The translations under genes and the position numbers were made by a program. The notes under the pieces were generated by a model that ran no database searches, was not told the DNA's origin, and worked only from the letters and a program-made list of their open reading frames with translations. Shown here piece after piece: positions 61,081-64,000 of a stretch of DNA of 64,000 nucleotides. Numbering within the stretch: position 1 is the stretch's first letter; every line of letters starts with the position of its first letter. Source of the stretch: Acanthornis magna (Eukaryota; Chordata; Aves; Passeriformes; Acanthizidae); NCBI GenBank assembly GCA_036785705.1, contig JAWUZG010000056.1, positions 13,772,001-13,836,000 on the forward strand, in the 5' to 3' direction.

Positions 61081-61431
61081 GAAAGTATTGCTACGTGTAT
61101 TTTCATGACATTCCTTTCAGGCATCTTTTTGGGGTTGTTTCCAAAATGCTATGAGAAAAAAAGAAGTGATTTGCTTTCAGAAAGGAATGGCTCAGCTAAA
61201 TATAATGAATATGTTATAGCTAATGTGGAAACTCAATACGTCAGAGGTGATGTGGAAAACTCTGGAGCAGAACGAACTGAAAGGATAAATGATTCCCAAA
61301 AGGAATCAAATGAAGCTTTTACAGAGTCCTACTTCTACCAGCGTCAGGGCAGTTTGGAAACCACAGATGAAAGACCCCTGCTTCTCGTGAAGGGTTCAGG
61401 AGAACAGGAGACTTTCTGCTGCTTTTGGTGA
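61081..61431 (+). CDS. Candidate last exon: transmembrane helix plus dileucine tail
   Basis: The frame opens at a codon boundary directly after an acceptor-like 'ttttgtattgcag' and encodes 116 residues before TGA. Residues 3-20 (IATCIFMTFLSGIFLGLF) form one hydrophobic helix, followed by a basic stop-transfer cluster (KKR, 26-28) and a polar tail rich in Glu, Ser and Asn. DERPLL at 96-101 fits the acidic dileucine [DE]xxxL[LI] signal that AP adaptor complexes read in endosomal, lysosomal and melanosomal membrane proteins. Two adjacent Cys near the end (113-114) could be palmitoylated. AATAAA signals at 62,158 and 62,369 suit a terminal exon. I see this as the cytoplasmic end of a membrane protein with the N-terminal part on earlier exons; whether it is single-pass or polytopic is unknown, and I cannot name the family. 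A frame ATG at 60,997 exists but would make the acceptor pointless. The alternative is a chance frame. Confidence 0.42.
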   Translation, partial: ESIATCIFMTFLSGIFLGLFPKCYEKKRSDLLSERNGSAKYNEYVIANVETQYVRGDVENSGAERTERINDSQKESNEAFTESYFYQRQGSLETTDERPLLLVKGSGEQETFCCFW

Positions 61432-61857
61432 AGGAGTTGGTTCTTGGCCAACCTATCCTCACATCGACCCTTTCTGGGCAAAGGATCCAAGTGTGGGTGG
61501 TGCCCCTGTGCCCCATTTTGGGATGGCCAAGTGTCCCACAGAGGTTTGTGCAAGCAGGGAACACTTACAGTTCCAGTGCCAAACACAGACTTGTGTGCAG
61601 GACGAGCTGCTGGTTACAGGAGGAGTAGGATTGAAATCGCAGCTGGGAATGAAGTTTCCATGTTGTTGTCCAAGGAAGCCCCGAGAGAAATGCAAATCAA
61701 GACCTGCAGGATCCTGTATAATTCACAGTCCTGGGGGACACCTGCCCTGTCTCCATCAGCACAGTGTCCATGCCACAGTGAGTTTCTCATGACTCTGTGC
61801 ACTGCCACGTGTGTCAGTTTTTTCCCTGGTTTTACCACCAAATATCACATTGGCTGA
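61432..61857 (+). other. Probable 3' UTR, open in frame after the TGA
   Basis: After the TGA at 61,429-61,431 the same frame stays open for 141 more codons to TGA at 61,855-61,857. The translation is Cys/Pro/Ser-rich and has no recognisable domain. Other frames on both strands are also long here (61,493-61,792 +, 61,459-61,695 -), so low stop density may reflect composition. The stop context (TGA then AGG) is not the known TGA-CTA readthrough context. Best read as 3' UTR; a premature stop in a longer tail is the alternative. Confidence 0.35.
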
Positions 61858-62157
61858 AGGTTAAAAGAGAATTCTGATGAGTGTCATCTCTGCTCTTGAG
61901 ACCATTCATCTTACCAGATTGCTCTGATCAATTCTCCAGTTTGACTACCAAAATGAAAATTGAACATCCTATCCACCAGGAAAACTAATTTGAAAATACA
62001 CTTTAACTCTAGAGCCATCTTTTACCTGCAAACTTAATTGTGTTCCTTTAAGAAGATATAATTAAGTATCCTCATGGCAGACCATCAGTTTTAACAAAAC
62101 ATCTCTAGAGCAGATAGACATCATTACTAATACAATTCTTTGAGGTGCAGGCAGGAA

Positions 62158-62374
62158 AATAAATTGGTTGTCATTGGGACATCATCAATATAATGAACAT
62201 CTGACATGTAGACTCTGTTTCAGATGACACAGACATAGATGAGCAGGAAAAATTGTTAATAAGAACTGCAGACAGGACATTGCAGACTGTATCTGTCTCG
62301 TGAAATGTTATTTGCTGCCAACACATTGCAGTAAAGAAGGACTGTTCTACCTGGGAATAGATGAGAAAAATAAA
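62158..62374 (+). terminator. Candidate polyadenylation signals (AATAAA x2)
   Basis: AATAAA occurs at 62,158-62,163 and 62,369-62,374. Use of the first would give the candidate exon's transcript a 3' UTR of about 750 nt, the second about 950 nt. Both words are common by chance in AT-rich DNA, so they support a terminal exon only in combination with it. Confidence 0.3.
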
Positions 62375-63259
62375 GTGAAGAGTCACTTTCAGGCATGTCC
62401 TGAGAAACTGTTCAATAACACAGTTTGAATCTTTGGCTTTTTTAACTGCATCTTGGTGGCTCCTTTCATTTCAGGGAGGAAATTGGTAGTTTGCCTGTTT
62501 TTTATTTCCATTTACCACTACAGCAAAATTGAACCTTTGAGTTTTGGACCTATACCGTCTCCAACAGAAATCAGTAGCTAACATTGTCATTCAGACAAAC
62601 ACAAAGCAGAGCTGGTTGAAGTTTTGTAAAGCCTACGGGGAAATTTTGACATGCAGAAGTGAATACCCTCAGCTGTCTTGGGGATTTCCGGCAGCATCTG
62701 CAGGATGTGAGGAAAAAATTCCAGGGCTGAAAACAGCTGAAAATGTTCTACAATGGAGTCCCAGCTCAGCACTCTTCAGTCTCACTTGTCTTACGTGGAT
62801 TTAAGCATGTGTTAATTGTTAAGGGTAAATGTTTAATCCGAAAAGGACCCACTGCTTTTCCAAGCAGGACCATAGCTCCTTTTCTGTTTCATAAATTATT
62901 TGGGAAGTGAACCTACATTCTTTCAAGTCTTTTCTCCCAATATTCATTAACAAGCTTGGACGGTATGTACTCTTTGAATCAATTGTTTCTTATTCAATTC
63001 ACATCATGAGTGAACTGAACCACACAATATAATTCTTTTTCCCAGTTTTAGATGACTGAAACACAATGAAGGAGAAAATTTTCTTTACTTGGAAGAGTTT
63101 TAGCTCATGTCAAAAGGATTAGGGGATCATGTCAAGGGGTTTATCAACACACACAGATCCCCACTTGTCACGATACGTGTGAGCTGAAGCCCCACAAGTT
63201 GGAGCAAAGTAGAAGCAACACCACCAGGAAGAACCTTTATGCAAGCAGAGCAGTTTGAA
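62375..63259. other. Non-coding stretch, no gene recognised
   Basis: Short frames at 62,544-62,804 (+) and 62,587-62,772 (-) overlap antisense and have no domain. No repeat is seen. Confidence 0.5.
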
Positions 63260-63340
63260 GCACACCCTGTGCACACCCTGAGCTTATCAGGAGGTATAAA
63301 TAACCCTCCTCATGGAGAGCATTTGGCCAGAGAAACCATG
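63260..63340 (+). promoter_or_regulatory. Promoter-like block: CACCC x2, GATA, TATA, Kozak ATG
   Basis: Two copies of gcacaccctg abut at 63,260-63,269 and 63,271-63,280, an 11-bp spacing close to one helical turn. CTTATC (GATA site on the other strand) is at 63,283-63,288, and TATAAATAA at 63,295-63,303. A start near 63,325 would place the well-framed ATG at 63,338 (aaaccATGG) just downstream; its frame runs 28 codons to a stop at 63,422-63,424. CACCC, GATA and TATA in this order recall erythroid promoters such as globin genes, but I recognise no encoded product. The rest of a first exon could lie past the window, or the cluster may be chance or an old LTR. Confidence 0.27.
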
Positions 63341-63424
63341 GCAGACAGAGTCAAAGTTTACAGGGAACGTGAAAGAGATACAGGATCAAAAGCTCAGATA
63401 AACATCCTAGCATTTAGGAACTAA

Positions 63425-64000
63425 TGTGGATACTCTCCAAAGTTCTCCAAGCCATCCAGGCCCAGCTCATTCACCTCGTGGTGTCAGGAGAAATGGTCCT
63501 CTCACAAGGCTGCTGGTGCTTCCTGTTGTTTGACAGGCAGGAAATAGAATCCAATGAGCCTGTCTCACTGGAGTTCATAGTTTTTGGTAGGACAGAGAAT
63601 CAGAAAGTGCAGAGGCAGAGCTAGAATGTAAAGCAGAGTGCTGGGAGTGGGGTGATTGGGGAAGAAGGGATATTGAGAAAGAAAGTTAATCAAGTTTTCT
63701 AATGACACAGAAACGTGCCAGTTTTGAAAGGTAGCACACGTGGGGATGGGATGCTCTGCCAGGTAGCAGCAGGATGTGCTTCTGGAAGAGCAACTCAGCC
63801 CAGTCAGTGGTCCAGCCCAGGTAAAAACATTCTCCTGTGACTGAGGAATGCAGCAGGATGAGAGACTCTTTGAAATGAGAGGCTGCAAATGCAGTTCTAA
63901 AATGATTTTTCCATGTGAGAATCCCAAACCAGTAACATTAATCTTGGTGCTGTTGTCACTTCTCAGTGTATCTGGCATTTTGGAAAGGCTCATCATCCAT
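63425..64000. other. Non-coding end of window, no gene recognised
   Basis: Frames at 63,424-63,624 (+) and 63,565-63,996 (-) are open; the - strand frame of 143 codons reaches almost to the window edge, is rich in Ser, Leu and Pro, and has no domain I recognise. It could belong to a feature cut off by the edge. Confidence 0.4.

Noticed and set aside
1..64000. Endogenous retrovirus, SINE, tRNA, rRNA or CRISPR features
   Set aside because: I looked for pol and protease motifs, paired long terminal repeats, tRNA box A and B patterns and regularly spaced repeats, and found none I could defend. Solo LTRs without coding remnants could escape reading by eye.

Overview
The window looks like gene-poor vertebrate DNA, most likely from a bird. 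Every transposon I can recognise is a chicken-repeat-1 (CR1) LINE fragment. These are 5'-truncated copies without poly-A tails, ending near the family's ATTCTATG-type 3' terminus. I see no L1, no SINE and no endogenous retrovirus pol or gag motifs. Recognisable repeat density is low, CpG is depleted over most of the window, and no prokaryotic features are present. A turtle or crocodilian would also carry CR1, but low repeat content favours a bird. The species cannot be read from this sequence.

Layout. Positions 1-17,257 are single-copy non-coding DNA holding only short runs, a GC-rich hairpin (8572-8607) and a possible homeobox/ATF motif cluster (6019-6110). CR1 fragments lie at 17,258-17,792 (+), 25,256-25,390 (-), 45,032-45,131 (+), 45,736-45,790 (-), 55,300-55,822 (-) and 60,199-60,482 (+). 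Simple repeats include an ATTCC array of 15 units (31,336-31,410), a 22-bp minisatellite (35,878-35,947), a long pyrimidine tract (23,523-23,594) and a T-run plus TTTTG array (59,861-59,970). A CpG-enriched patch lies at 59,201-59,520.

Coding content. The best coding candidate is one exon on the + strand, 61,081-61,431. It follows a plausible acceptor and would encode a membrane-spanning helix and a hydrophilic tail with an acidic dileucine sorting motif. AATAAA signals lie about 0.7-0.9 kb downstream, so it is probably the last coding exon of a membrane protein gene whose other exons I could not identify. An open stretch continues in the same frame past its TGA. A promoter-like arrangement (two CACCC-type boxes, a GATA site, a TATA box and a good Kozak ATG) sits at 63,260-63,340. 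A long, low-stop frame on the - strand (47,640-48,342) may be a decayed gene. Most other open frames overlap on several strands, look non-coding, or derive from repeats.

I did not find a convincing new biological system. The items most worth checking are the 61-kb exon with its in-frame extension, the CpG patch just upstream of it, and the promoter-like block near the end. All assignments come from reading the sequence and remembered family consensus; no database search was run.
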